A DNA stretch of 40,717 nt from Verrucomicrobiales bacterium (GTDB lineage: Bacteria; Verrucomicrobiota; Verrucomicrobiia; Limisphaerales; CAIMTB01), in the NCBI GenBank assembly GCA_016795425.1, contig JAEUHG010000057.1:1-40717 (forward strand). Reading direction: 5' to 3'. The notes below the pieces were generated by a model. That model did no database searches. It was given only the letters and a program-made list of their open reading frames with translations, and had not been told where the DNA came from. Positions 17,211 to 25,174 of this stretch are shown here, piece by piece (position 1 is the first letter of the stretch; every line of letters starts with the position of its first letter). Made by a program: the position numbers and the translations under genes.

Positions 17211-20200
17211 TCACTCCAAACCGTGATGCTGCGAGTGATCCGCGGCACCACCGCCGCCGGCGGGTTTGGACTCGGGATGCGCGGCCAGGTAGGCGTCCAC
17301 ATCCTTGGTCACGATCAACCAGCCCCACATCACCTGGTGATGACCCGGGAAGGTGCAAACGTACTCGTGATCCCCTTCCGTCTCGGGAGCGGTGACCTTG
17401 AGAGTTTCCTTCTGGCCCGACTCCAACAACCGCGTGGCGGCGAGAATCTCGTCGCTGCGCGGAACATAGGCGCGACCGCGATTGTCGAATTGGTCGGGCC
17501 GCATGGTGGACGCGGCAACGCCGACCTTCTCGCGCGCGCCAGGTTTCACGATGACGAGATTGTGCGGCATGAAATCGCCGTTCTCGACGATGAGTTCGAA
17601 TGGCTTCCCGGCTTCCACAACAAGACGTGGGGTGTCGTAGCGCATCTGCTCCCGCACCGTGCGGATCACGAACGTCGCCACCCGCATGCCGCGTAACTCT
17701 CGGCGCAGGGCGGTCGCCTGGTCGGCCGGAAGAAAACCCGCAAGGTCGTCGGCCAATTGCATCGTTTCCGCGAACTCCAGTCCCGATCGCGACCCTTCAG
17801 GCACCGCTTTGGCCCAGGTCGCCAACGCTTTCGCCGTGGCACCCGCCCGATCCTTCGGCCAGGCCGTTCGCGGCAGAACCCGCATCCCCTGTACCGCCGC
17901 CGTTACCTGAACACCGCGGGCGACCAAATCCGACAGCGCGGCGAACACCTCGCCATGGGCCTGGTTCATGCCCACGCTGGCCCGGATGGCAGCGCGCTGG
18001 ACGGCGCCGGCAAGGTCGGGTTGTACCGAGATCTGAACGCTCGGATTCGGGGCGGAATTGCCGGACTTGCTGAAGATCGCTCGGCGCTGCCCATCCAGAA
18101 CCGAGAGGGTAAAGCCATCCAGGCGCTTGCCCAGTTCGCCTTCCGTCCGATTCCACACCGTGATGGATTCCACAGGCACCTCGGCGCCGAGGTCCAGCTC
18201 CCACCATGGCCTGCTCTCGTTCTCGCGCGTGTGGGTCTGCGTGCCGCTGCCATAGCTGCCGTCGGTCCGACCATCGATCGCCCGGCCCGCATCACCGTCG
18301 TTGGCGGTGCTCGACTGCGTAGCCTTGCCCTGCGGGGCAATATTGCGTCCTCCGCTGGCGACCTGAACCTCCGCCAGCGTGAGCGTGCCACGATCCGGCA
18401 GTTCGATGCGCACGTAGCGTCCGCCCGGCGACGCCTTGGGCGCACCCTGCTCCTGAGCAGCGGCCAGCAATGGTTTGACCCGATCATACGCGCGCGTACG
18501 AAACTCCGGATCGAGCAGCAAGGGGATGCCGCCCAGCAATTCCGCCAGGACCACCGGCGAGGTTCCGGCTTCTTCCCAAACCCGACCGAAGGAATTGTCC
18601 GCCGAAGCGAGCGCGGCCCACGCCGACTCGCGAGCCATCACGGAGGGACCTCCCGTGGCCAGCGCCAGAAGTTGCGACCGCACCGGCTTCAGTTCCTCGG
18701 GCAATTGCAGGGGAAGCAACCGGGCCAGGCTGCCCACCGACGCGTCCGGATTTGCGCGCCGCGCCTCGATGGCGTCCAAGAGAATTGCCACCCGCGACGC
18801 CTGCCGCGCCTTGCCCAACTCGAACAACGCCGACGCTCGGTCGGCATCGGGAAGTTCGGGACGGCGGATAATTGCCTCCAACACGCCCGCGGTGCGCGGC
18901 AGCTTCAGCAACTCGGCGGAACTCAGGCTGCCAATGAGGTAATCGAGCCCGGCCGGATTGTGCACGGCAATGGGCTGCCCCTCGGCAATGGCCTTGCGCC
19001 AGTAGGGCTCCAATTGGCGCATCGATTCCTTGAGCGTGTACTCCAGGTAGTAATCCGAGGGATACTTGCGGGATTCGAGAGCCATCTCGGCCGCCTCAGC
19101 GGTGCGGTAGAAGCTCGCCGCACGCACCGCCTCCAACCGGACCCGCGGATGCTCGTCAGCCGCCAAGGTGCGGAACCAGGACAACGCGTCCGGGACCCGG
19201 TCGCGCCAATAGCACAGCACGCGGCCGGCGGCAGCGCGGGCGCGGGGTTCCGGCGACCGCAGCATGCGCTTGAGCAGGTCGAGATCAGCGATGTTATGCC
19301 ATTGATGAACCCACAACGCTTCCATCATGTGGTGTTCATAGGACGGATCATTGCGATCAAGCTTCGCGGCCCACGCCTTCGCCGCCGTTGTCACCTCGAC
19401 GGAATCGCGCATACCCAACTCGATCTTGGCACGCTCCCGGATGTCGTTCTCCGGTTCCTTGAGCAGATCCAGCAAAGCTTGGATCGGCGCACCCGAAATC
19501 TTCGCCGGGTTCATCAACGGGCGCCCCTTGTAGGTGATCCGGTAAATGCGGCCATGCTGGTGGTCGCGGTTCGGATCCCGCAGATGATGCTGCATGTGGC
19601 CGATGATCGATTGGCTCCAATCACAGAAGTAAATCGCACCATCCGGCCCGATGCTCACCGCGATCGGACGGAAGTTGGGATCGGACGAACTGACCAGGTG
19701 TTCCAACGTTTCGCCCGCCAGGCCGGAGCCCTCCTCGGTCACTTTTACACGGAAAATGCCCTGAAAACTGATGACGTTGATGTTTAAGAAATTGCCCTGA
19801 AACTCTTCCGGGAAATGGCGACTGGTGAGAATGCCAGTCGCGGGACATGGCCGCGACGGCCGGTTCCAGAATTCCTTCATTCCGGAATGCTTCGCCGGGT
19901 AATCGAGAAAACCACTGAACGCCGGACCGAAGTAATTCGCGTTGCCCGTCGCGTCCGTGATGATGTCGTTGCCCCAGTAATCAAAGACGCGCCCGTGCGG
20001 ATTGGCGAAGCCATACGAAACATAGGTTTCAAATCGCCCGGTGCGCGGCTCGAACCGGTAGATGGCACCATCATTGTTCCGCACCGGTCCCCAGGCCGTC
20101 TCCACTTGCGTGCGGTGAAACACGCCGTCGCTGAGGTAAATCGCACCGCCGGGATCGTGGCAAATGGCATTGGCGGTGTGATGCGAATCGGCGGAGTCCA

Positions 20201-21698
20201 TGCCCATCAGGATCCGCTCCTTCCAGTCCGCCCTGCCGTCGCCGTCCGTGTCGCGCACGAACCACAAATCCGGAGCCTGCATCACCAGCACGCCGTCCTT
20301 GTAGAATTGGAAGCCTGTGGGCGCGTTCAAATCCTCCAGATACGGGGTCATCCTGTCGGCCCGCCCGTCCCCGTTGGTGTCCTCGAAAACCACCAGGCTG
20401 TCGCCCTTCTTGGAGTCGGGGGTCCGTCCGGGGTAGTTCGGCCACACCGACACCCACAATCGGCCCTTGGTGTCCCAGGCCATCTGGACCGGATTCACGA
20501 GGTCGGGGAACTGCTTCTCGTCCGCGAACAGGTTCACTTCCATGCCCGAATGCACCGTCATCTTGGAGATGGCTTCCTCGCCGCCGAGGTACGGGTGGGA
20601 CTGGTCGGGATTGGGGCCCGGCTTGTTCGACGCCACCTTGGTCACCGGCGGAAGATTGGAATCATCCACGATCAGGTCGCCGCCACCCGCAACCGCCCAG
20701 ACCCGCTTGTCGCGATTCGCCGTCATGACGTCGCGCTGCGCCATTTCCTCCTGCATGACCTTGAAGTTGGAAACGTGCGGTTCGGGCGCATTGCGATCGG
20801 AAATGAAACCGCCTTTGCCCGGCTGGTAGGCCAGCGCCGAACGACCCCCGTAAACGTTGTAGCCATCGATGGTCCGATAGCGCTGATGCCACTGCCAGTT
20901 CTTCTCATTCACCACCGCGCGCAGTTTGGTCAGGTCACCCGTCGGCGCGGTCTCCGAAAACAGCGCATTGAAGATTCCCGGCGCCATCAGGCGGTCCCCC
21001 TCGTCGGTGAGATGGATGCCATTGACGGTCAACGATCGCCCCTGGCGCGAGGCGGTTTCGAAGAGTCCACGCGACATGCTGAACAAATCCACGAACAGCA
21101 CGCCGTACATCCGCGCCGTCTTCGCCATCGCTTCGGTGTACAGCTGGAGATTGGCGTTGTTGGCGGCGGGATCCCGGTAGTTCGGATCCTGATGGTCCTC
21201 GTTGGCGATCGGAGCGAACAACACCACCCGCGGCGCGCCTTTGCCCGAATAGTTCTTGCCCGCCATCTCCGTCAGGAACCGCTGAAGATCCGCCTCGAAG
21301 GCACCCAGCATCACCGGTCCCCCGAAGGATTCGTTGAAGCCAAAGAACGCAAAGATCACGTCCGCCTTCACCTTCTTCAACCAGTCGTCCGGCGTCCCGA
21401 AATTCTCGGATCGATGCCGAATCTCCACCTCGTCGCCCGATGCCGACAAATTGCGGATCACCAGTTCATGCTGAGGGTAACGCGCGTGGATCAGCGTCTC
21501 CAGGTAGCCGGAATGCTGCATCCGATCCGGCAGTGCATTGCCAATGATCGCAATGTGATCGCCCTTCTTGAGATCGAGCGTCTTGACTTCGGCGGCCTCA
21601 AGGGCCGGGCTCCCTCGGAGAACCACCATCGCCAGCAAGGCACCTCCCAGCACCTGCATCATCTTCCGCCGCCGTGGAGGGGGAGGCGTCGGCCGCAT
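17211..21698 (-). CDS. Giant exported SGNH-like / PVC propeller / HEAT / discoidin / azurin fusion protein
   Basis: A 1495-residue protein from the ATG at 21698, preferred because a signal peptide follows (PRRRKMMQVLGGALLAMVVLRGSPALEAAE); 21839 and 21662 are alternatives. Domains: an SGNH-hydrolase-like fold (about 37-250), with GFNES and NGIHLTDEG but GNAL where GDSL carries the Ser; a PVC-type (TIGR02604-like) beta-propeller (about 350-700; VNPVQMAWDTKGRLWVSVWP, EDTNGDGRAD, GPDGAIYFCDWSQ); HEAT-like helical repeats (about 700-1100); a discoidin-like domain (RNIAPQGKATQSS, WWELDLGAEVPVESI); and a C-terminal azurin-like domain with H1379, C1448, H1453 and M1457 spaced as type-1 copper ligands. 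No CxxCH heme site is present. Relatives often end in cytochrome c, so a copper centre seems to take the electron-transfer place. The substrate is unknown. Confidence 0.9.
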   Translation of the reverse strand: MRPTPPPPRRRKMMQVLGGALLAMVVLRGSPALEAAEVKTLDLKKGDHIAIIGNALPDRMQHSGYLETLIHARYPQHELVIRNLSASGDEVEIRHRSENFGTPDDWLKKVKADVIFAFFGFNESFGGPVMLGAFEADLQRFLTEMAGKNYSGKGAPRVVLFAPIANEDHQDPNYRDPAANNANLQLYTEAMAKTARMYGVLFVDLFSMSRGLFETASRQGRSLTVNGIHLTDEGDRLMAPGIFNALFSETAPTGDLTKLRAVVNEKNWQWHQRYRTIDGYNVYGGRSALAYQPGKGGFISDRNAPEPHVSNFKVMQEEMAQRDVMTANRDKRVWAVAGGGDLIVDDSNLPPVTKVASNKPGPNPDQSHPYLGGEEAISKMTVHSGMEVNLFADEKQFPDLVNPVQMAWDTKGRLWVSVWPNYPGRTPDSKKGDSLVVFEDTNGDGRADRMTPYLEDLNAPTGFQFYKDGVLVMQAPDLWFVRDTDGDGRADWKERILMGMDSADSHHTANAICHDPGGAIYLSDGVFHRTQVETAWGPVRNNDGAIYRFEPRTGRFETYVSYGFANPHGRVFDYWGNDIITDATGNANYFGPAFSGFLDYPAKHSGMKEFWNRPSRPCPATGILTSRHFPEEFQGNFLNINVISFQGIFRVKVTEEGSGLAGETLEHLVSSSDPNFRPIAVSIGPDGAIYFCDWSQSIIGHMQHHLRDPNRDHQHGRIYRITYKGRPLMNPAKISGAPIQALLDLLKEPENDIRERAKIELGMRDSVEVTTAAKAWAAKLDRNDPSYEHHMMEALWVHQWHNIADLDLLKRMLRSPEPRARAAAGRVLCYWRDRVPDALSWFRTLAADEHPRVRLEAVRAASFYRTAEAAEMALESRKYPSDYYLEYTLKESMRQLEPYWRKAIAEGQPIAVHNPAGLDYLIGSLSSAELLKLPRTAGVLEAIIRRPELPDADRASALFELGKARQASRVAILLDAIEARRANPDASVGSLARLLPLQLPEELKPVRSQLLALATGGPSVMARESAWAALASADNSFGRVWEEAGTSPVVLAELLGGIPLLLDPEFRTRAYDRVKPLLAAAQEQGAPKASPGGRYVRIELPDRGTLTLAEVQVASGGRNIAPQGKATQSSTANDGDAGRAIDGRTDGSYGSGTQTHTRENESRPWWELDLGAEVPVESITVWNRTEGELGKRLDGFTLSVLDGQRRAIFSKSGNSAPNPSVQISVQPDLAGAVQRAAIRASVGMNQAHGEVFAALSDLVARGVQVTAAVQGMRVLPRTAWPKDRAGATAKALATWAKAVPEGSRSGLEFAETMQLADDLAGFLPADQATALRRELRGMRVATFVIRTVREQMRYDTPRLVVEAGKPFELIVENGDFMPHNLVIVKPGAREKVGVAASTMRPDQFDNRGRAYVPRSDEILAATRLLESGQKETLKVTAPETEGDHEYVCTFPGHHQVMWGWLIVTKDVDAYLAAHPESKPAGGGGAADHSQHHGLE

Positions 21699-21921
21699 AC
21701 GGGGTTCGACTGGAGCATGACTCGTGGGAACGGCGCGTGGGGGTGGGGCGTCAGTGGCGATCACGGGATGGATATATCTTGAACCCCAAAACCGTGCAGG
21801 TCCCGCGCCCGTCCCGACAAGCCGAGATTCTAGAACCATGAAGTTGGCCCCATGATGCTCCCATCCCGCCATTCACAGAATGCGATCCGATCCCTACCTT
21901 GTCCCCAGGATTCCCTCACCC

Positions 21922-23340
21922 ATGCCGAACCTTTCTCGCCGCTGGTGGCCCTCGTTGCTGCTCCTGGGCTTCCTCGTTTCCCCGTTCGCGGCCCGCACCG
22001 AACTCCGGTTGGGCGTCGCCGCCGTCAATATCAATGCCCCGCCCGGAATCGGTCTGGCCGGGTACTATCACCCCCGCGGCAACGAAGGCGTCCTCGACGA
22101 TCTCCAGGCCAAAGCGTTCGTGATCGACGATGGCGCCCAGCGCGCGGCGATCGTCGTCTGCGACCTTATCTCCATGCCGCGCTGGATCGTCGAAGCCTCC
22201 CGCCGTCGCATCCAGGAACGCGCTGACATCGCCGAAGACCACATCCTCATCGCCGCCACGCACACCCATACCGCACCTGTCCTCTACCGTGAATGGAGCC
22301 GCGACGACGCTGATGGCGGCTCGACCGAAGCCGCCCAGACCTACTCCCGCCAATTGTCCGAGCGCATCGCCGAAGCGGTGGTCACCGCCAACCAACGCCG
22401 TCAGACCGTTCAACTGTCCGTCGCCAAAGAAGCAGAACCGCAACTGGCCAAGAACCGGCGATGGTGGTTGCGCGATGGATCCGTCGGCTGGAATCCGGGA
22501 AAGAACAACCCTGAACTGGTTCGCCCGGCCGGCCCCGTGGATCCCGAGGTGGGCGTGTTCTACGCCGAAAGCCGCGAATCCCCGGCCCGCCCCGTCCTGA
22601 CATTCGTCAATTATGCAATGCACCCGGATACAACCGGAGGCACACGGCTCTCCGCCGATTACCCGGGTGCCCTCAGCCGTATGCTCGCCTTGTACAAAGG
22701 CGCCGAGATGCTGACCGTCTTCGCCAACGGCACCTGCGGCAACTTGAACCACCTCGACTTCCGCTGGGCGGCTCCGCAGTCGAGCCCCCAGGAAGCCCAT
22801 CGACTCGGCGTCATTCTCGCCGCCGCTGTTTTCAAGGCCTACCCCAAGCAGCATCCCCTGCCCGATTTCCCTTCCGGATCCTTGAAGGTCAGCAAGGAAA
22901 TCGTGCGCCTCCCCTTGCCAAGTTTCACCGAAGCGGAACTCGCCCAGGCCCGGACCGATGCTCGTACCGCCACCGACAGCACCCGGGATGGATTCATGCG
23001 ATTGGTCCGCGCCCATCGCATTCTCGATGTGGCCGCCCGCGAAGGCAAACCCCAGGAGGTCGAGGTTCAGATCATCGCCTTGGGCCGCGAAACGGCCTGG
23101 GTCTCCTGGCCCGGTGAAATCTTCGTGGAACTGGGGCTCAGCGTGAAAGCCGCCTCGCCCTTTCCCCATACCTACAACATCGAACTCGCCAACGGCACGA
23201 TCGGCTATATCCCGAACAAATCGGCCTGGCCCGAGGGCAACTATGAAGTCGAAAGCGCGCGCGTCGCTGAAGGTTCCGGCGAATTGCTGGTGACCTCCGC
23301 TCTCCGGCAGTTGTCCACGCTGTTCGGCAAGCAGGAGTGA
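21922..23340 (+). CDS. Exported neutral/alkaline ceramidase-like protein
   Basis: A 472-residue protein from the ATG at 21922, which begins a signal peptide (MPNLSRRWWPSLLLLGFLVSPFAART); 21880 is an alternative start. The mature N-terminus (LRLGVAAVNINAPPGIGLAGYYHPRG) and the metal-binding motif ATHTHTAPV (His at 113 and 115) match the N-terminal catalytic domain of neutral ceramidases, as do NYAMHPDTTGG and FANGTCGNLNHLDF. At the end, LANGTIGYIPNKSAWPEGNYEV resembles the Tyr/Arg-containing closing segment. True ceramidases are about 650-700 residues with an extra C-terminal domain that is missing here, so ceramide as substrate is unproven; this shorter type is frequent in Planctomycetes and Verrucomicrobia. 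It is divergent from the azurin-fusion gene. Confidence 0.88.
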   Translation: MPNLSRRWWPSLLLLGFLVSPFAARTELRLGVAAVNINAPPGIGLAGYYHPRGNEGVLDDLQAKAFVIDDGAQRAAIVVCDLISMPRWIVEASRRRIQERADIAEDHILIAATHTHTAPVLYREWSRDDADGGSTEAAQTYSRQLSERIAEAVVTANQRRQTVQLSVAKEAEPQLAKNRRWWLRDGSVGWNPGKNNPELVRPAGPVDPEVGVFYAESRESPARPVLTFVNYAMHPDTTGGTRLSADYPGALSRMLALYKGAEMLTVFANGTCGNLNHLDFRWAAPQSSPQEAHRLGVILAAAVFKAYPKQHPLPDFPSGSLKVSKEIVRLPLPSFTEAELAQARTDARTATDSTRDGFMRLVRAHRILDVAAREGKPQEVEVQIIALGRETAWVSWPGEIFVELGLSVKAASPFPHTYNIELANGTIGYIPNKSAWPEGNYEVESARVAEGSGELLVTSALRQLSTLFGKQE

Positions 23341-23510
23341 GTGCCCGCCGCCATCCAGATCGCGGCCCTTCCCTGGACGCAGCCGCCGGTCCGGGAGTGA
23401 TTTGGCGCCGCGCTCCTTTGAGCATTCCCTTCCTCGTTCCTCCAAGGGCCGGGTTCCAGTTTCCCCTGTCCGCCCGAAAGGTTTGATGGCTGACTCGCCG
23501 GCAGCAGATC

Positions 23511-24659
23511 ATGAGCTCTTCCGACTCACCGTCCTCCACCCGCCACGGTGTTGCCCCTAGTGAACGTCTGATGTCCCTCGATGCGCTACGAGGATTCGAC
23601 ATGATGTGGATCGTCGGCGCGGACGCGATGGGCCATGCCATGTCGAAGCTGAGCGCAGGTCCAGTGGTCAAGACGCTAGCCACGCAATTGGATCACGTCG
23701 CCTGGGCCGGGTTTCGCTTCTACGACATGATCTTCCCGCTCTTCGTGTTCATGATCGGCGTGGCGATCACTTTCTCGCTCGGAAAACTCGTGGCCCGCGA
23801 AGGCCAGGCCGTCGCTGTGCAACGCGTCCTCCGACGAACCGCGCTGCTCTATCTCCTCGGCATCTTTTACTACAAGGGACTTACCAACGGTTTCGAAGGC
23901 ATTCGCTGGCTGGGCGTGCTCCAACGCCTCGCCCTGTGCTACGGATTCACCGGCCTCTGCTACATCTTCCTTAAGCCGCGCCAAATGGTTGGCCTCGCCA
24001 TCGGACTCTTGGTGGGCTACTGGGCCCTATTGACCTTTGTTCCTGTTCCCGGCATCGGCGCCGGCGACTACACCGAAGGCCGCAACCTGACCAACTGGTT
24101 CGACAAACAGTTTCTCCCTGGCTTCAAGTGGGACGGTGACCACGACCCCGAGGGAATCCTCAGCACGTTCCCCGCCTTCGTCTCCTGTCTGCTGGGCGTC
24201 TTCGCGGGACGCCTGATCCAGGACCCCACTCGGACCGGCAGCCAGAAGACCGTCGCTCTGGTGAAGTGGGGGGTCGCCGCACTGGCAGTTGGGTATCTCT
24301 GGAGTCTGCAGTTTCCGCTCATCAAAAAGATCTGGACCTCCTCCTTCGTTCTGGTCGCCGGCGGCTGGAGCACTTTGTTCCTGGCCGTTTTCTATTACGT
24401 CATCGACGTCCGTCAGATCCGCGCCTGGGCGGTGCCCTTCACCTGGATCGGGTCCAATGCGCTGACCATATACTTGATCAGCAACCTGGTGGATTTCGAC
24501 GCCCTCTCAAAACGATTCGTCGGCAAGGACATCATGAACTGGCTGAACACCGCGGTGATGCCGCACTTTGGCGAGTTTGTCCTGGCCGTCGTCGGCCTCG
24601 TCCTTTGCTTCCTCATCTGCCGCTTCCTCCATAAACGGCAGTTGTTCTTGAGGCTGTAA
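23511..24659 (+). CDS. Membrane acetyltransferase of the heparan-alpha-glucosaminide N-acetyltransferase type
   Basis: A 382-residue inner-membrane protein with about ten hydrophobic helices. The start MSLDALRGFDMMWIVGAD (about 21-38) is the signature of the DUF5009/HGSNAT group, followed by FRFYDMIFPLFVFMIGVAITFSLG, GVLQRLALCYGF, DPEGILSTFPAFVSCLLGVFAG and WIGSNALTIYLISNLV. Human HGSNAT moves acetyl groups from cytosolic acetyl-CoA across the membrane to glucosamine ends of heparan sulfate; bacterial members are thought to acetylate sugars or cell-wall components on the outer face. It starts 170 bp after the ceramidase-like gene on the same strand, so cotranscription is possible but not shown. 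The substrate is not known. Confidence 0.88.
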   Translation: MSSSDSPSSTRHGVAPSERLMSLDALRGFDMMWIVGADAMGHAMSKLSAGPVVKTLATQLDHVAWAGFRFYDMIFPLFVFMIGVAITFSLGKLVAREGQAVAVQRVLRRTALLYLLGIFYYKGLTNGFEGIRWLGVLQRLALCYGFTGLCYIFLKPRQMVGLAIGLLVGYWALLTFVPVPGIGAGDYTEGRNLTNWFDKQFLPGFKWDGDHDPEGILSTFPAFVSCLLGVFAGRLIQDPTRTGSQKTVALVKWGVAALAVGYLWSLQFPLIKKIWTSSFVLVAGGWSTLFLAVFYYVIDVRQIRAWAVPFTWIGSNALTIYLISNLVDFDALSKRFVGKDIMNWLNTAVMPHFGEFVLAVVGLVLCFLICRFLHKRQLFLRL

Positions 24660-25002
24660 ACCCTCGCCCAGCCCTGCGGGGTTCCCAGCGCGCAGCACGA
24701 ACGACGAAAGTTGCCTCAGTTCGAGATCACTCCGCGCGCCGCAGGGGTGCGGGTACGTTGGGGTCTGGGATGGGCAAAACGGAGCGCGCGCGTCGCCAAG
24801 CGCGACGATGCGAGATACTCGCCAAGTGGCATCGGAGGCGGCATTTCCCGGTCGCAGCGCGACGGGCCCACCTGGATTGGAATTGGATCCAATCCGGTAG
24901 CCCTCGTCGCGCCGCGACGAAGGACCTGCGGCGTCGACCGGTTCATGGAGGAATGACTGGGTTCGAATCTCAGATCCCTTGACGCCTCTCCCATCCGATT
25001 CG
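24660..25002. other. Gene-free region with several short inverted repeats
   Basis: I see no credible gene here. The stretch has an unusual density of short dyads: GGATTGG/CCAATCC (24874-24880 with 24889-24895, around the 12-bp palindrome ATTGGATCCAAT at 24882-24893), TCGTCGCG/CGCGACGA around 24904-24920, and CGTCGC/GCGACG around 24791-24807. None is followed by a T-tract. The region may hold remnants of dispersed intergenic repeats and the promoter of the following genes. Confidence 0.5.
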
Positions 25003-25164
25003 ATGGTCGCGGGCGTGGGACTTCTGCTCCGCGCCGTATCCCTGTTGCTGGTTTCAATCAGCATTTCCCGGGCAGAGGGATGGGTGAATTTCTCCACGAG
25101 ATCGAGCGTCGTGAATGCGCCTGTCTTCGACCCCCTTGTTACCTTTTCGGAGTCGCGGCCATAA
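25003..25164 (+). pseudogene. Truncated remnant of a secreted (PEP-CTERM-like) protein gene
   Basis: The ATG at 25003 opens a 53-residue frame: a good signal peptide (MVAGVGLLLRAVSLLLVSISISRAEG) followed by WVNFSTRSSVVNAPVFDP. A mature start of the form G-x-V-N-F-then-APVFDP is, in my recollection, typical of N-termini of verrucomicrobial PEP-CTERM-type exported proteins, which normally run 200-300 residues. Here the frame ends at 25162-25164 with no further domain and no sorting signal, 10 bp before the sigma-factor start. I infer the stub of a deleted gene; a genuine small exported peptide is the alternative. A TTG at 24979 could extend it by eight residues. Confidence 0.45.
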
Positions 25165-25174
25165 TCAGGTAACC

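Noticed and set aside
17211..21698. Possible cytochrome c heme site in the PVC propeller protein.
   Set aside because: No CxxCH occurs; the only Cys-His cluster is the azurin-type CTFPGH motif.
17757..21782. Long plus-strand open frames (676 and 655 codons) opposite the azurin-fusion gene.
   Set aside because: They lie fully antisense to a gene with clear domains, and their translations are Arg/His-rich without recognisable motifs, as expected in high-GC DNA.
21916..23445. 509-codon minus-strand frame opposite the ceramidase-like gene.
   Set aside because: Antisense shadow: the plus strand has a signal peptide and metal motif, while this frame is Gly/His-rich without family features.
24957..24973. 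tRNA-like T-arm (CTGGG-TTCGAAT-CTCAG) in the spacer before the sigma-factor gene.
   Set aside because: The stem and loop fit a T-arm, but no anticodon arm, D-arm or complementary acceptor stem exists in the 70 bases upstream.
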